From an uncultured Kordiimonas sp. (GTDB lineage Bacteria > Pseudomonadota > Alphaproteobacteria > Sphingomonadales > Kordiimonadaceae), in NCBI GenBank assembly GCA_947492375.1, contig CANLMI010000001.1, positions 806,001 through 870,000 on the forward strand: a stretch of 64,000 bases of DNA. Direction: 5' to 3'. A model generated the notes under the pieces. It saw nothing but the letters and a program-made list of their open reading frames with translations. It searched no databases and was not told the DNA's origin. This document shows, one piece after another, positions 17,381 through 25,690 of the stretch (positions are counted from its first letter, which is position 1; the number at the start of each line of letters is the position of its first letter). A program made the position numbers and the translations under genes.

Positions 17381-18081
17381 TGGATAAGATCAGACCAACA
17401 ACAAAATTTTCGCTGCCTAATCCCGATATAGCACCGCACATAGCAGCCTTTGGCGGTACTGGTGGCGGTAAAACGACCATGATAAGACGCATGATTGCCG
17501 ACAGCAATAATCTAATAGTCTGGGATAGTATGGGGGATATCGGTTCACGCAGTGCTGAAAAGGGGCAGATACAGTCAATTGATATATTAGACTGTGAAAT
17601 TGCCTTTTCGAAAATAAAGGATAGCGGCCTTGGATACAAGCTGGCTGTGGTTCCGCACGCAAAAGCCAGTATGCAGAGCTTTGAAACACTATGTTATGCA
17701 ATTATCAAGCTTCGTGAAAACTGGAAAAAGGGCGATCCGTGGTTAACTTTTGTCGTCGATGAAATAGATGCGGTATATGCACATAATACCCCTGTTGATC
17801 ATCCGTTTGCTGATATTATCAGGCGGGGCCGTCATTACGGTGTGCGTATAATAGGGGCAACACAGTTTCCGACGACAGTGAAGCCCGATTTTAGACGGAA
17901 TTGTTCAATTGTTTATCTGTTTCCATTAGGGGCAGAAGGGCCAAGCTTCATTAGTAGCGCTCTTAAAAACAAAGAAGCCGCTGAGATGATGAAAACACTC
18001 CCGAAGCATCATGCCATTGTGCTTGAGGACGGGAAACCGAAGCCTTGGATTTACAAAAATCCGCCGCTGAAAAGAGCATAA
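17380..18081 (+). CDS. Short FtsK/HerA-type genome-packaging ATPase
   Basis: A 233-residue P-loop ATPase. Walker A is GGTGGGKTT (about residues 25-33) and Walker B is FVVDEID (about 122-128), with a glutamine-containing GATQFP sensor motif at about 165. Size and motifs fit the A32/P9-like packaging ATPases of double-jelly-roll viruses rather than full-size FtsK. ATG 17380 is preferred to the TTG at 17377. A strong terminator follows, dividing early/packaging genes from the structural block. Confidence 0.85.
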   Translation: MDKIRPTTKFSLPNPDIAPHIAAFGGTGGGKTTMIRRMIADSNNLIVWDSMGDIGSRSAEKGQIQSIDILDCEIAFSKIKDSGLGYKLAVVPHAKASMQSFETLCYAIIKLRENWKKGDPWLTFVVDEIDAVYAHNTPVDHPFADIIRRGRHYGVRIIGATQFPTTVKPDFRRNCSIVYLFPLGAEGPSFISSALKNKEAAEMMKTLPKHHAIVLEDGKPKPWIYKNPPLKRA

Positions 18082-18113
18082 AAACACCGATCACGAACTT
18101 GTGAACCTATTAG

Positions 18114-18142
18114 AAACCCGATTTTTCAAAGTCGGGTTTTTA
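18114..18142 (+). terminator. Intrinsic terminator after packaging ATPase
   Basis: AAACCCGA pairs with TCGGGTTT across a 10-base loop, followed by a T-run. It separates the early operon from the structural operon. Confidence 0.85.
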
Positions 18143-18205
18143 TTTGCTTTTTTGAAGTGGATCAGCCCTCTTTTTACTCAGAAACGCGAGAAATGAGGCG
18201 AAGCG

Positions 18206-18313
18206 GTGATCAAGTGGAATTCAGTATTAACGACCGTGGTTGCATCCTTGATCGTTTATTTTTTGACGCAAAAAAAGAAGGATTGCGAACATGAAACCAG
18301 CAACAGTAATTAA
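18206..18313 (+). CDS. 35-residue one-helix mini-protein
   Basis: A GTG-started frame containing a hydrophobic helix (SVLTTVVASLIVYFLTQ) followed by a Lys-rich end. It overlaps the next mini-gene by 23 bases in another frame. Such tiny membrane proteins are typical of PM2/PRD1-like viral membranes, but the start and reality are uncertain. Confidence 0.4.
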   Translation: MIKWNSVLTTVVASLIVYFLTQKKKDCEHETSNSN

Positions 18314-18419
18314 GCAAGTGGCCTTTGTCGCTATCGGTGTGATGGTGGCGGGTTATGTCATGTATCAAGGCCGTGAGTTGCCTATTATCGGCGATGCGCG
18401 TCGGGGCTTTGACGTTTAA
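18291..18419 (+). CDS. 42-residue one-helix virion-membrane candidate
   Basis: MKPATVIKQ leads into a hydrophobic helix (VAFVAIGVMVAGYVMYQ) and an Arg-containing tail ending GFDV. A GAAGGA ribosome site lies upstream. It immediately precedes the candidate major capsid gene, the position of small membrane proteins in PM2-like genomes. Role inferred from context only. Confidence 0.55.
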   Translation: MKPATVIKQVAFVAIGVMVAGYVMYQGRELPIIGDARRGFDV

Positions 18420-18459
18420 GCCGCCTTTTCATTAACCCATAAATGAAGAGGGTACTTCA

Positions 18460-19392
18460 ATGACAAAAACTTTTCTACCAAACCCAAATGGCCCCGATAC
18501 CATTCTGCCCGGTCAAACGTCTACGGCGGAAATTCCCCAATCTATTATGTATCAGATGGACAGCCTGATTTGGGATTTAAAAACGGGAATTAATCCCATG
18601 ACAGAGGCCCAGCAAGTCGCACAGATCACGAAAGCAGAGCTATTAGTGAATTATAGTGTCTTTGCTGAAATCAGTATTTCCAATATGAAATATCTGGATC
18701 GCTTTTACGACGAAGACAATGAAGATGGTGAACTGGCTTGGCGTTTCATTCAGAAAAACCGTGAAAGCCTAATAGGGCAAGAAGCGAACTCGCTAATTCT
18801 TGGGGCTCAACCTATTATGCATGTGCGCCTGACTTTTGCTGATGGTGCCGTAAGCCCGTCTTACCGTATTGATCTTGATCGCCGCGATATTCGCGTTCAA
18901 ACCGCTGAAGCATTCCGAACGGGTAATGCACCTGCTATTGTGCGCCCTCTTAGAAAATTCAAGGAATTAAATGTTCCGATTGATCAAGTAGGTAAAAACA
19001 CATTCACCTATAACAGTGATGCTGATGTGGTTCGTGGCTTCCATTTGCAAGGGGCGAATATTACTGAACTTCAGTTTTCTATCAATAATCAGCTACGCTA
19101 TGATTTCAAGAATGTTCGCGCTATTAATCGACGCCTCAAACCCTTCAAGGGCGGCACATACCAGCCCCAGCCTGATAGCTGGCATTTGGTGCCGGAAACA
19201 TTCTCAGGGGCGCTTGCGGACGCGTGGGGTGTAACACCCAATGACGAATTCAAATTTGAAATCACAACAAGCAACACTGATGATTGCACGTTGCTGATTG
19301 AGGAACTCAAGAAGCCAGCGAGCGAAAGCAATGCTGCGCGTGCAATAGAAGCATTCAGTAAAGCGCAGGCACAGCGTATCGTTGCGCGATAG
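18460..19392 (+). CDS. Candidate major capsid protein (double jelly-roll inferred)
   Basis: A 310-residue soluble protein with no membrane segment or enzymatic motif. It appears rich in beta-strand-like alternating patterns after an N-terminal helical part (SIMYQMDSLIWDLKTGI). It lies right after the ATPase and before a run of tiny membrane proteins, and its length is close to PM2 P2 and FLiP capsid proteins. No other gene in the element has the size and position expected of the main capsid protein. I cannot recognise it by sequence; the fold must be tested by structure prediction. GAAGAGGG precedes the ATG as ribosome site. Confidence 0.65.
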   Translation: MTKTFLPNPNGPDTILPGQTSTAEIPQSIMYQMDSLIWDLKTGINPMTEAQQVAQITKAELLVNYSVFAEISISNMKYLDRFYDEDNEDGELAWRFIQKNRESLIGQEANSLILGAQPIMHVRLTFADGAVSPSYRIDLDRRDIRVQTAEAFRTGNAPAIVRPLRKFKELNVPIDQVGKNTFTYNSDADVVRGFHLQGANITELQFSINNQLRYDFKNVRAINRRLKPFKGGTYQPQPDSWHLVPETFSGALADAWGVTPNDEFKFEITTSNTDDCTLLIEELKKPASESNAARAIEAFSKAQAQRIVAR

Positions 19393-19403
19393 GAGGTGAT
19401 ATC

Positions 19404-19733
19404 ATGTTAACACCTTCTAACGCCCCAACGATCAATACCAGCACGTCACCGGGCTTTTTTGATGTCCTTGGTCAAGCCATTACAACCACGGTTGGCACCG
19501 CTGCCAATCTTGGTGGGCAGCTTCTCAATCTGGAAATTTTTGAGGAAATAATTGACGTTCGCAATGACATTCTTGGTCCAGGGCAGGTTTCAGGAACGCC
19601 GGGTGTTGTTCCTGAAGAGCAGGCGAACTCAAACAGCAATTCTGGCTCTGGCGGTTTCAATGCAGAGAACCTTATTGTTCCGAGTGCGATTGCTGTTGGT
19701 GTGGTGTTGCTCGTTCTTTTGGTGAGGAAATAA
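19404..19733 (+). CDS. Tail-anchored minor virion protein candidate
   Basis: 109 residues. A Thr/Asn/Ser-rich N-terminal part and a Gly/Ser/Asn linker (about 74-88) are followed by a C-terminal hydrophobic helix, IVPSAIAVGVVLLVLLV, ending RK. A strong AGGAGGTGAT ribosome site precedes the ATG, consistent with high late expression. Probably anchored in an internal viral membrane. Family not recognised. Confidence 0.65.
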   Translation: MLTPSNAPTINTSTSPGFFDVLGQAITTTVGTAANLGGQLLNLEIFEEIIDVRNDILGPGQVSGTPGVVPEEQANSNSNSGSGGFNAENLIVPSAIAVGVVLLVLLVRK

Positions 19734-19736
19734 GCA

Positions 19737-19829
19737 ATGAACCCATTCAACCCACTGGACTTAGGCATAGGCCGTATCATTGTTTTAGGCGGCATTGGTT
19801 ATGTTTTATTCAAAGTATTGAAAGGGTAA
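19737..19829 (+). CDS. 30-residue one-helix mini-protein
   Basis: The frame codes for MNPFNPLDLGIGR followed by a short hydrophobic helix and a Lys-rich end. It fills the gap between two virion-type genes with only a few bases on either side, which supports it being real. Confidence 0.5.
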   Translation: MNPFNPLDLGIGRIIVLGGIGYVLFKVLKG

Positions 19830-19832
19830 TCA

Positions 19833-20039
19833 ATGACTGATTTTCCTTTCGTTGGTGGTGATTTGGCTTTTGGTGCTTCAGGCGGTCCAATCCGCTCGGA
19901 CACTCAGTTTATATCACCTTTCGAGAATGGAGACATCATTATTGGCGGTGCTTCACCAGTTAATCAGATAGCGCTTGTATCGGCTGGCGCTATCGTTGTC
20001 GGGCTTGTCCTATGGGTAACATCCAGATCGAACAAATAA
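19833..20039 (+). CDS. Tail-anchored small virion protein candidate
   Basis: 68 residues. A Gly/Ser/Asp-rich N-terminal part is followed by a C-terminal helix (VNQIALVSAGAIVVGLVLWV) ending SRSNK. It has the same architecture as the genes at 19404 and 25674, suggesting a set of membrane-anchored minor capsid proteins. The next gene starts within its last 28 bases. Confidence 0.6.
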   Translation: MTDFPFVGGDLAFGASGGPIRSDTQFISPFENGDIIIGGASPVNQIALVSAGAIVVGLVLWVTSRSNK

Positions 20040-20398
20040 CACGAGAGCAAAGCCAATTTGTTTTTGCTCAAAGTGAACATATCAGTCTCGATATTTGTGA
20101 ACGGCTTTTGAGTGAGAAAAAAGCAGTTTTTTACCGGGTTAAAGATAAAAACGGAGCGTCCATTGCTGAAATTATTCTTTACATCAATGAACCTGAAAAA
20201 AATGAGCGAGAGGTTTTTATTCTCGCAGGTGCCGGGGGTTCAAGCATGAATATTCTGGAACGCTGCATTCCGCTTGTGGAGAAGTTTGGCCGTCAATTTG
20301 GCGCGTCAAAAGCATCTTTTGTGACAAGCCGCATAGGTCTTGTGCGTGCTATGTCAAAACTGGTCCAGGCTGACTATAAAGTGAGTTGGGATATCTGA
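20012..20398 (+). CDS. Phage protein of unknown function
   Basis: 128 residues, soluble, mixed alpha/beta. The C-terminal half (EVFILAGAGGSSMNILERC, then FGASKASFVTSRIGLVRAM) has a pattern reminiscent of GNAT-fold proteins, with a central GAGGS loop and a following helix, but this is only an impression. The ATG lies inside the previous gene and its stop overlaps the next ATG. Confidence 0.65.
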   Translation: MGNIQIEQITREQSQFVFAQSEHISLDICERLLSEKKAVFYRVKDKNGASIAEIILYINEPEKNEREVFILAGAGGSSMNILERCIPLVEKFGRQFGASKASFVTSRIGLVRAMSKLVQADYKVSWDI

Positions 20399-20928
20399 TG
20401 GGTCGTACAGAAAACAGGCAGGAAAATAATCCTACAAATATTCAGGATCATGACGTTACCACGTTCACTGACAGCTTCAATACTGAGTTGGATATAACGG
20501 ATGATAGCGACAATAGTATTGAGATTGGCGATAACAGTATCATTACGCAAGGTGATGTAACTGTAGAACGTTTGGACGACGAAGTTATTGAACAAGCGTT
20601 TAATTTTGGCAAACAGGCGATTGAAAGTAATGAGCGCGTTGTCTCTGGGGCACTTGCTTCAACAACAAGCGCTATCCGCGAACTGGGGGAAGATAATCAG
20701 GAAAATTTTCGTCTGCTGACGGAAACAGTCGGCGATAACGCAGAGCAGGAACGCGACTTAGCGATTGAGCTTGCGACACTTCAGGTAAATGCAGGTCAAG
20801 AGGCATTGGAGAGTGCTTTTAATAGCACCGTTGGCGGGCTTGCCGAAATTCAATCAGAGAACACTAAAATCATTGTCGGGGTGGTCATGGCTGGCTTAAC
20901 GGCAATTGCTATTTTCAGGAAAAATTAA
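20398..20928 (+). CDS. Coiled-coil, tail-anchored virion protein candidate
   Basis: 176 residues. The N-terminal ~55 residues are Asp/Asn/Thr-rich with short repeats (NSIEIGDNSIITQGD). A long amphipathic helical region (about 60-155) of coiled-coil character follows, then a C-terminal membrane helix (IIVGVVMAGLTAIAIF). ATG 20398 is used rather than an upstream TTG. It sits directly before the spike gene and may connect spike or vertex to the membrane. Function inferred from layout. Confidence 0.65.
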   Translation: MGRTENRQENNPTNIQDHDVTTFTDSFNTELDITDDSDNSIEIGDNSIITQGDVTVERLDDEVIEQAFNFGKQAIESNERVVSGALASTTSAIRELGEDNQENFRLLTETVGDNAEQERDLAIELATLQVNAGQEALESAFNSTVGGLAEIQSENTKIIVGVVMAGLTAIAIFRKN

Positions 20929-20929
20929 C

Positions 20930-23680
20930 ATGAGCGATTTTCCAAGAGTTGAAACAATTAAAATTCCTGTAAGGGCTGGGCAAACGACGTCACCAAGGCA
21001 GGTTAATGCTGTTGAAATTTCCTGCATTAGCCAGACCATTGGGGCAATGGGTGAAATCACCTATGGACGTGGCCGTGAAGTGACAGGGATATTTTCAAGA
21101 CTGTTTGTTGGTTACAAACTGTCGGTCACTGATGATATTCCGTTTAATGTTATTCAACTTAAAAACACAGGTACAGTTGACGCGGTGTTTGAGTTTCAGG
21201 TGTGCGGTACAGGGGCAAAATTTGAAAACTCAAGCGAGCAAGGTCAAGTTGATGTGCAAGGGGCTTTGCAGCAACGCCCGCCAAGTGTCAGAAAACCTAC
21301 TCGGCGCGTACCAGTTGGTGATGTTCCTGTTGAGATATTATCAGAGGATGCAACGCGTGCCGTTGCCCTGATTGATGTGGATCAAACCCGCATTGCTTTC
21401 GGCCCGGATGAAACACTTGTCTATAACGATGAAATCCAGTTTGGGCCGCAATTGTTTCGCGACACAAATACAAGCGCTTTATTTGCTGTCAGGCCGCAAG
21501 GATCAGATGTTATTGACATTAAGGTGACAGAACAGTGTTTTCCCACATCTTTTAGCGTCGCGCCTACTGGTGGCGCGGCACAACAACCAGCACCAGTTGA
21601 AAACGGTGATATGCCTGTTGCGAGCAATATTGTGCGCGGTGTTGATCCCGCGTTTGAGCGCCCATTGATTGCTGATGTTTATGTTGACCCTGACTTGGCC
21701 GTGTCCGGTGATGGCCTGACGATGGCAACCGCCTTTAATGACTATAATCAGGCTGCAATAGCGCTGAATGGCACTGGCGGCACTATTGGCGGCAAGGCTG
21801 GCACTATCGCACGCCATAAGCTTAATTTGCGTTCAAGAGTTTATCCCGATGATAATCCGATAGTGATTACAACAGTCGGCGACGGTGATCCTGCAACCAT
21901 AACAGGCGCGGAAATATTAGAAGGCTTAACCCGCTGTGTCGCTGGCGATGCGGTGCGGGTAGGCGCTGATTATAATAATATTTTCAAGGTCAATATTCCG
22001 GCTCCAACGTTTCATGCAAACGCGCTTAACTTGCATGAAAATGGTGTCTTCATGCCGCTGGTTATCGACCGTCTGCAAGAGCCTGAGTATGAGCTTTTCA
22101 TGTTCGATCCTAACGACTGGCACAGTGCAGCCAGCAAAACGGTTGACCCTGCTAATAACAACTGGATTAATAGTTATACCGATCCGTTGTTGACAGGCTA
22201 TACGCAAGCCCAGCTAGAGGCTGCGCAGGTGTTGATTTATGGCGGTTCAAACCGTACGGCCGTTTGGCCCGTTGAAAGCGCTGATATTGCCGCAGGTACG
22301 ATCACGATCAATCAAACCAGCAAGGGCCTTACGAGCAACGGCGACGGGGTTGGCGACAACGGCAATAAATTTGCGCTCTTAAATATCCTGCCCAAATTGT
22401 CAGACGTAACCTTGCCGATCGGCCGCTGGGGCTATTTTGAAGAAGGCGACGGCACGATATCCCTTTATGTCAGGCCGCGCGATGAAGCTAATATCGCCGC
22501 GAATATCGAATATTCGGTTCGTGAAAGCTGCGTCAATGTGGCGACCTGCAATAATGTTGTTGTTGAAGGTATGCGCCTTGTGCAAGCGTCCGGCGACGGG
22601 CGCACCAAGGGCATTGCCATCGGTACAGAAAGCGACGCGGGGAGATCGCTTGATCAAAGGCGCAGAAACGTCACTGTACGCAATAACATTGTCGGTAAGT
22701 GCGGCACTGGTATCACGGGTAATTATGGCGCTATCCATTTTGACAGTCATGACGGTGTTATCGTTGAAAATAACATGGTCACACAAATGCCGCTTGGTAG
22801 TGGTATAACAGGTTTCCGCGTCAGTAATATGATTGTCAGAAGAAATGATATTACTTTCTGTGAGGTAACGCCTGTTAGTTTCTTCGGTGGCGGGGGATCG
22901 GGCGGGGTGCCAAGTAGCGGATGGTCGGAAAATCTGCAAACCATTGATAATTATTTCGGGCATTGCTGCCGTGAAATTCACGGGAATGCATGGTTTGCTT
23001 ATGAGCAGTGTAACTATGTTATCCTGAAGGGTAATATCTTTGATGACTGTCTTGGTTATGTGACCTTCCAAGAGTGTTCGAATATTGTCTTCGCCTTTAA
23101 TGCGTTTGAAGACGGTGATAGGGGCAATGACACAAGTGCCAATCGCTCAATCGCTGATCAGCAAAACGGTACACCACAACCGGACGCGAGCGGATTTCTT
23201 GAAATCTTCAACAATAGCTCCACACCGAACCCGCTCACTGGTGATGACGGCGGCAACTGGCAGCTAAGCAACCAGAACAACAACCAGCGTATGAATGTAC
23301 GCAACAATGTGACCACGGGCATGTCATTCCTTGCTGACAATCCTGCCATCATTGGCGAGTTTTCGAGCAATGTGCATTGTATCAATTCTGACCTGCTAAC
23401 AGCAACCGATACGCTATTGCCAAGCTTCAGCGACCTTTATGCTGATCCGGCAAATGGTGACTTTAGTTATTTGCCGGGTACGCCTGTATATCAAGCAGGC
23501 GATGACATGCGTGCGCGTATCGCTGAGATAGCAACCGCTTGGGCAAATGCGCCCATTCAAAACGATGCTGGCAACACGGGCATGCCGTTGGACGCGGATA
23601 TTTTCAACACTGACATTAACGGTAATCCGGTTGACTGGACGAATGCGCCCAAGGGGCCGCAAGTATTGGAGGCAATGTGA
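20930..23680 (+). CDS. Beta-helix spike / receptor-binding protein
   Basis: A 916-residue protein, by far the largest in the element. The first ~120 residues form a beta-rich domain that could attach to the capsid vertex. A central Pro/Gln-rich linker follows at about residues 125-140. From about 480 to 800 there are repeated short strands with V/I-x-N-N patterns (VTVRNNIVGKC, VIVENNMVTQM, MIVRRNDITFC), the mark of a right-handed parallel beta-helix of the pectate-lyase/tailspike type. It probably binds or degrades surface polysaccharide. In a tailless phage this would act as a vertex spike. ATG 20930 is chosen because the upstream ORF extension overlaps the previous gene. Confidence 0.8.
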   Translation: MSDFPRVETIKIPVRAGQTTSPRQVNAVEISCISQTIGAMGEITYGRGREVTGIFSRLFVGYKLSVTDDIPFNVIQLKNTGTVDAVFEFQVCGTGAKFENSSEQGQVDVQGALQQRPPSVRKPTRRVPVGDVPVEILSEDATRAVALIDVDQTRIAFGPDETLVYNDEIQFGPQLFRDTNTSALFAVRPQGSDVIDIKVTEQCFPTSFSVAPTGGAAQQPAPVENGDMPVASNIVRGVDPAFERPLIADVYVDPDLAVSGDGLTMATAFNDYNQAAIALNGTGGTIGGKAGTIARHKLNLRSRVYPDDNPIVITTVGDGDPATITGAEILEGLTRCVAGDAVRVGADYNNIFKVNIPAPTFHANALNLHENGVFMPLVIDRLQEPEYELFMFDPNDWHSAASKTVDPANNNWINSYTDPLLTGYTQAQLEAAQVLIYGGSNRTAVWPVESADIAAGTITINQTSKGLTSNGDGVGDNGNKFALLNILPKLSDVTLPIGRWGYFEEGDGTISLYVRPRDEANIAANIEYSVRESCVNVATCNNVVVEGMRLVQASGDGRTKGIAIGTESDAGRSLDQRRRNVTVRNNIVGKCGTGITGNYGAIHFDSHDGVIVENNMVTQMPLGSGITGFRVSNMIVRRNDITFCEVTPVSFFGGGGSGGVPSSGWSENLQTIDNYFGHCCREIHGNAWFAYEQCNYVILKGNIFDDCLGYVTFQECSNIVFAFNAFEDGDRGNDTSANRSIADQQNGTPQPDASGFLEIFNNSSTPNPLTGDDGGNWQLSNQNNNQRMNVRNNVTTGMSFLADNPAIIGEFSSNVHCINSDLLTATDTLLPSFSDLYADPANGDFSYLPGTPVYQAGDDMRARIAEIATAWANAPIQNDAGNTGMPLDADIFNTDINGNPVDWTNAPKGPQVLEAM

Positions 23681-24021
23681 TGGAACCTTTAGGCAATAGC
23701 GGCGCGGGGTTTGGTGATTTTGGTAGTGAATATGTGCGTGTTTTTTCAGATGATCTAGTGCGCCGCACGCTTATCGACCCGAACGAGGCCGGAAACGAGA
23801 ATATACGCGGTGTGACCATCTCCCTGATCATTGCGACACTGAGGGGTGATTACCGCCTGTTTGTTGGCCCTGATAGCGCGACAGCCCGAGAAGTTGGGGG
23901 CAGTAGTAACAGCCAAAACTCGGGCAGTAGTCACACGATTACGGAAAAAAGACTGCGGGCAGGTGAGGGGCTTTATTTTGAAGGTCGCGGCGAAATATCC
24001 GTTAATTATGAGGTGCTCTAA
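23680..24021 (+). CDS. Spike-associated phage protein
   Basis: 113 residues, no membrane helix. It has a beta-rich pattern with a Ser/Asn/Gly loop at about 75-87. It is translationally coupled to the spike gene (ATGTGATG). Placement suggests a small virion or vertex component. Family not recognised. Confidence 0.6.
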   Translation: MEPLGNSGAGFGDFGSEYVRVFSDDLVRRTLIDPNEAGNENIRGVTISLIIATLRGDYRLFVGPDSATAREVGGSSNSQNSGSSHTITEKRLRAGEGLYFEGRGEISVNYEVL

Positions 24022-24212
24022 TGCCAGTTATTTATTCAAAACAAAGAACGCGAAAAGACGGTTCCGGCATGGCTGAAATGCATATGGAAGAGGGCGAGGT
24101 CACTACCGTTTTTACATGGGAGCGGGACAAAAACGGCGTCACGACCATGCAGGAAAATGGATCTAACTCGCAAGCAGTTAGCGACCTGATGGCGATGCCG
24201 GAAAATGCGTAA
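24021..24212 (+). CDS. 63-residue phage protein
   Basis: Small, charged, Met-rich protein with no recognisable motif. It is coupled to both neighbours: its ATG overlaps the preceding stop, and the next gene starts within its last eight bases. Tight packing is the main evidence that it is real. Confidence 0.55.
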   Translation: MPVIYSKQRTRKDGSGMAEMHMEEGEVTTVFTWERDKNGVTTMQENGSNSQAVSDLMAMPENA

Positions 24213-24690
24213 TGTAGCGCTTGCAGCAATCGCGCTTGCAGGCGTGTTTTTTATATCAAAAGGAATTGGAAGAATGAGAAATATTGAATGGGGCGCAAGA
24301 GTGGCATGGGGTGAGGCACGCGATCAAGGTGCAGGCGGTATGCAGGCGGTTATCAATGTGATGCAGAACCGCGCCAATGATCGGCGCTATCCTGATAGCA
24401 TAGCAGACGTGGCAACCCAGCCTTTTCAGTTTTCGGCGTTCAATGAAGGTAACGCGAATAAATCAGCCTTGCACAGCGTCGCGGATGATGATCCCGAATT
24501 TCGGGTAGCGGTTGGGTTGGCAACATTCGCTGTTGACGGTTCGCTTGGAGACCTGACAGGCGGGGCAACGCATTATTATGCAGCCCGTGGCCCCAATAAG
24601 ATATCACCGCCGTTTTGGATACGTGAAAGCCCTAACGCGGTACGGACCGCCTCAATCGGCAATCATGATTTTTATAAGGGGATAGCGTGA
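24205..24690 (+). CDS. SleB-type cell-wall hydrolase (endolysin or entry enzyme)
   Basis: 161 residues. An N-terminal hydrophobic helix (LAAIALAGVFFI) anchors or exports a Hydrolase_2/SleB-type domain. The family motif is WGEARDQGAGGMQAVINVMQNR with the catalytic-type Glu in GEAR, followed by YPDSIADVATQPFQFSAF. The enzyme would cleave peptidoglycan for lysis or, if virion-associated, during genome entry. The following small membrane proteins could complete a lysis module. Confidence 0.85.
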   Translation: MRNVALAAIALAGVFFISKGIGRMRNIEWGARVAWGEARDQGAGGMQAVINVMQNRANDRRYPDSIADVATQPFQFSAFNEGNANKSALHSVADDDPEFRVAVGLATFAVDGSLGDLTGGATHYYAARGPNKISPPFWIRESPNAVRTASIGNHDFYKGIA

Positions 24691-24881
24691 TGGCTGTTTT
24701 TTCTGGAACTGCTTTGCTTATAGCAGGAGTTGCAGGCACTGGAATTGGTGCGTTTTTTGGTAGCCAAGTTGATGACGCTGTGGAGGTTCTTACTGGAGAA
24801 AAAGACGGCATTAACCCTGTTGTTTTAGCGCTTCTTGCTGGCGGTAGCTTCTTTGTTTATCAGCGATTTTTGAAGAAATAA
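24690..24881 (+). CDS. Two-helix membrane protein, holin candidate
   Basis: 63 residues. Two hydrophobic segments (LLIAGVAGTGIGAFFG and NPVVLALLAGGSFFVYQ) are separated by an acidic turn, with a Lys-rich C-terminus. Size, topology and location directly after the wall hydrolase fit a small holin. A virion-membrane role is the alternative. Confidence 0.6.
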   Translation: MAVFSGTALLIAGVAGTGIGAFFGSQVDDAVEVLTGEKDGINPVVLALLAGGSFFVYQRFLKK

Positions 24882-24891
24882 GGGGCGAATT

Positions 24892-25110
24892 ATGACAGCG
24901 AATGTTCAAGCTGAAATCCTGAAAATTGCCAAAAACTCGGGCGGTATTGGGGCCATCATTTTGCTTGGTGGCTGGATGCTAAACGGCAAGCTCGAAGAGA
25001 TCAAAATCGCGGTTGATGATGTCTCTGATCAAGTAGAGGCCATCGACAAGCGTGTTGAAACCATTGAAACCGAGAAGCGATTGAAAAAACTTATGGAGGA
25101 TGAAAAATGA
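24892..25110 (+). CDS. Membrane-anchored coiled-coil mini-protein
   Basis: 72 residues. One hydrophobic segment (IGAIILLGGWML) is followed by a heptad-rich tail (about 30-70). Layout resembles inner-membrane spanins or holin-like proteins. It overlaps the following lipoprotein gene by four bases, which is suggestive of an i-spanin/o-spanin pair but not proof. Confidence 0.6.
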   Translation: MTANVQAEILKIAKNSGGIGAIILLGGWMLNGKLEEIKIAVDDVSDQVEAIDKRVETIETEKRLKKLMEDEK

Positions 25111-25520
25111 GTATTCTGAAAACTATATTTATTACAGGCCTAGCATTCTTGCTGACAGCCTGTAGCCTGAGTGATTACGGCAAAACGACGACAGAGGTAT
25201 TCCCGACAGAGTTTAAAGACAAAGACGGTAATCACCTTTATGCCTTCACCCAGGTGACAGGTTCGGAGGCTGACAGTAAAGACGTTGTTATGCAACTGAA
25301 TGCTGCGACCATCTTTGATACGAGCTTAAGCAATCTCAGAAACTTTGAGGGCCAAAAGAATGTCACCGAAGCGTATCAGGCCGCTTTTGATCAATTTGGC
25401 GAGGTTACAAGCGCCGCCGCACAGGCCTTTATCAAAGCCTATAGCCCCACGAGTGTTTTACCTAGTGCAACACCAGAGGAGGCCGTACCAGATACAACAG
25501 GCGGCGGGGGTAGCGACTAA
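25107..25520 (+). CDS. Phage lipoprotein, o-spanin candidate
   Basis: 137 residues with a lipoprotein signal and lipobox LTAC (Cys19). The mature part has an Ala/Gln-rich helical segment and ends in a Gly-rich tail. Translationally coupled to the membrane-anchored coiled-coil gene upstream. Together with the wall hydrolase this could form a lysis cassette; a virion role cannot be excluded. Confidence 0.65.
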   Translation: MSILKTIFITGLAFLLTACSLSDYGKTTTEVFPTEFKDKDGNHLYAFTQVTGSEADSKDVVMQLNAATIFDTSLSNLRNFEGQKNVTEAYQAAFDQFGEVTSAAAQAFIKAYSPTSVLPSATPEEAVPDTTGGGGSD

Positions 25521-25690
25521 TGCCCCGCACAACCAGAAAGCCGCGTAAGCCGCGCCCTGTCCGCAAGGATGGGGTGCTTGGCCGTTTCGAGCCAGTAGAG
25601 GATATGGAAGCAATGAAAAAGCCTGAAGGGTCGCCAGAAACGGCGGTGATAGATTCCGAGAAAGAAAAAGACAATGGTACTCAAAGTTAA
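25520..25690 (+). CDS. 56-residue basic mini-protein
   Basis: Starts MPRTTRKPRKPRPVRK, a very basic N-terminus typical of nucleic-acid-binding virion peptides, then becomes acidic. Its ATG overlaps the lipoprotein stop, and the next ATG lies 17 bases before its own stop. A DNA-condensing role is possible but untested. Confidence 0.5.
   Translation: MPRTTRKPRKPRPVRKDGVLGRFEPVEDMEAMKKPEGSPETAVIDSEKEKDNGTQS

Noticed and set aside
22400-23071. 223-codon minus-strand frame opposite the spike gene
   Set aside because: It lies fully inside the 916-residue spike gene, has no ribosome site, and the plus-strand frame shows clear beta-helix repeats. It is a shadow frame.
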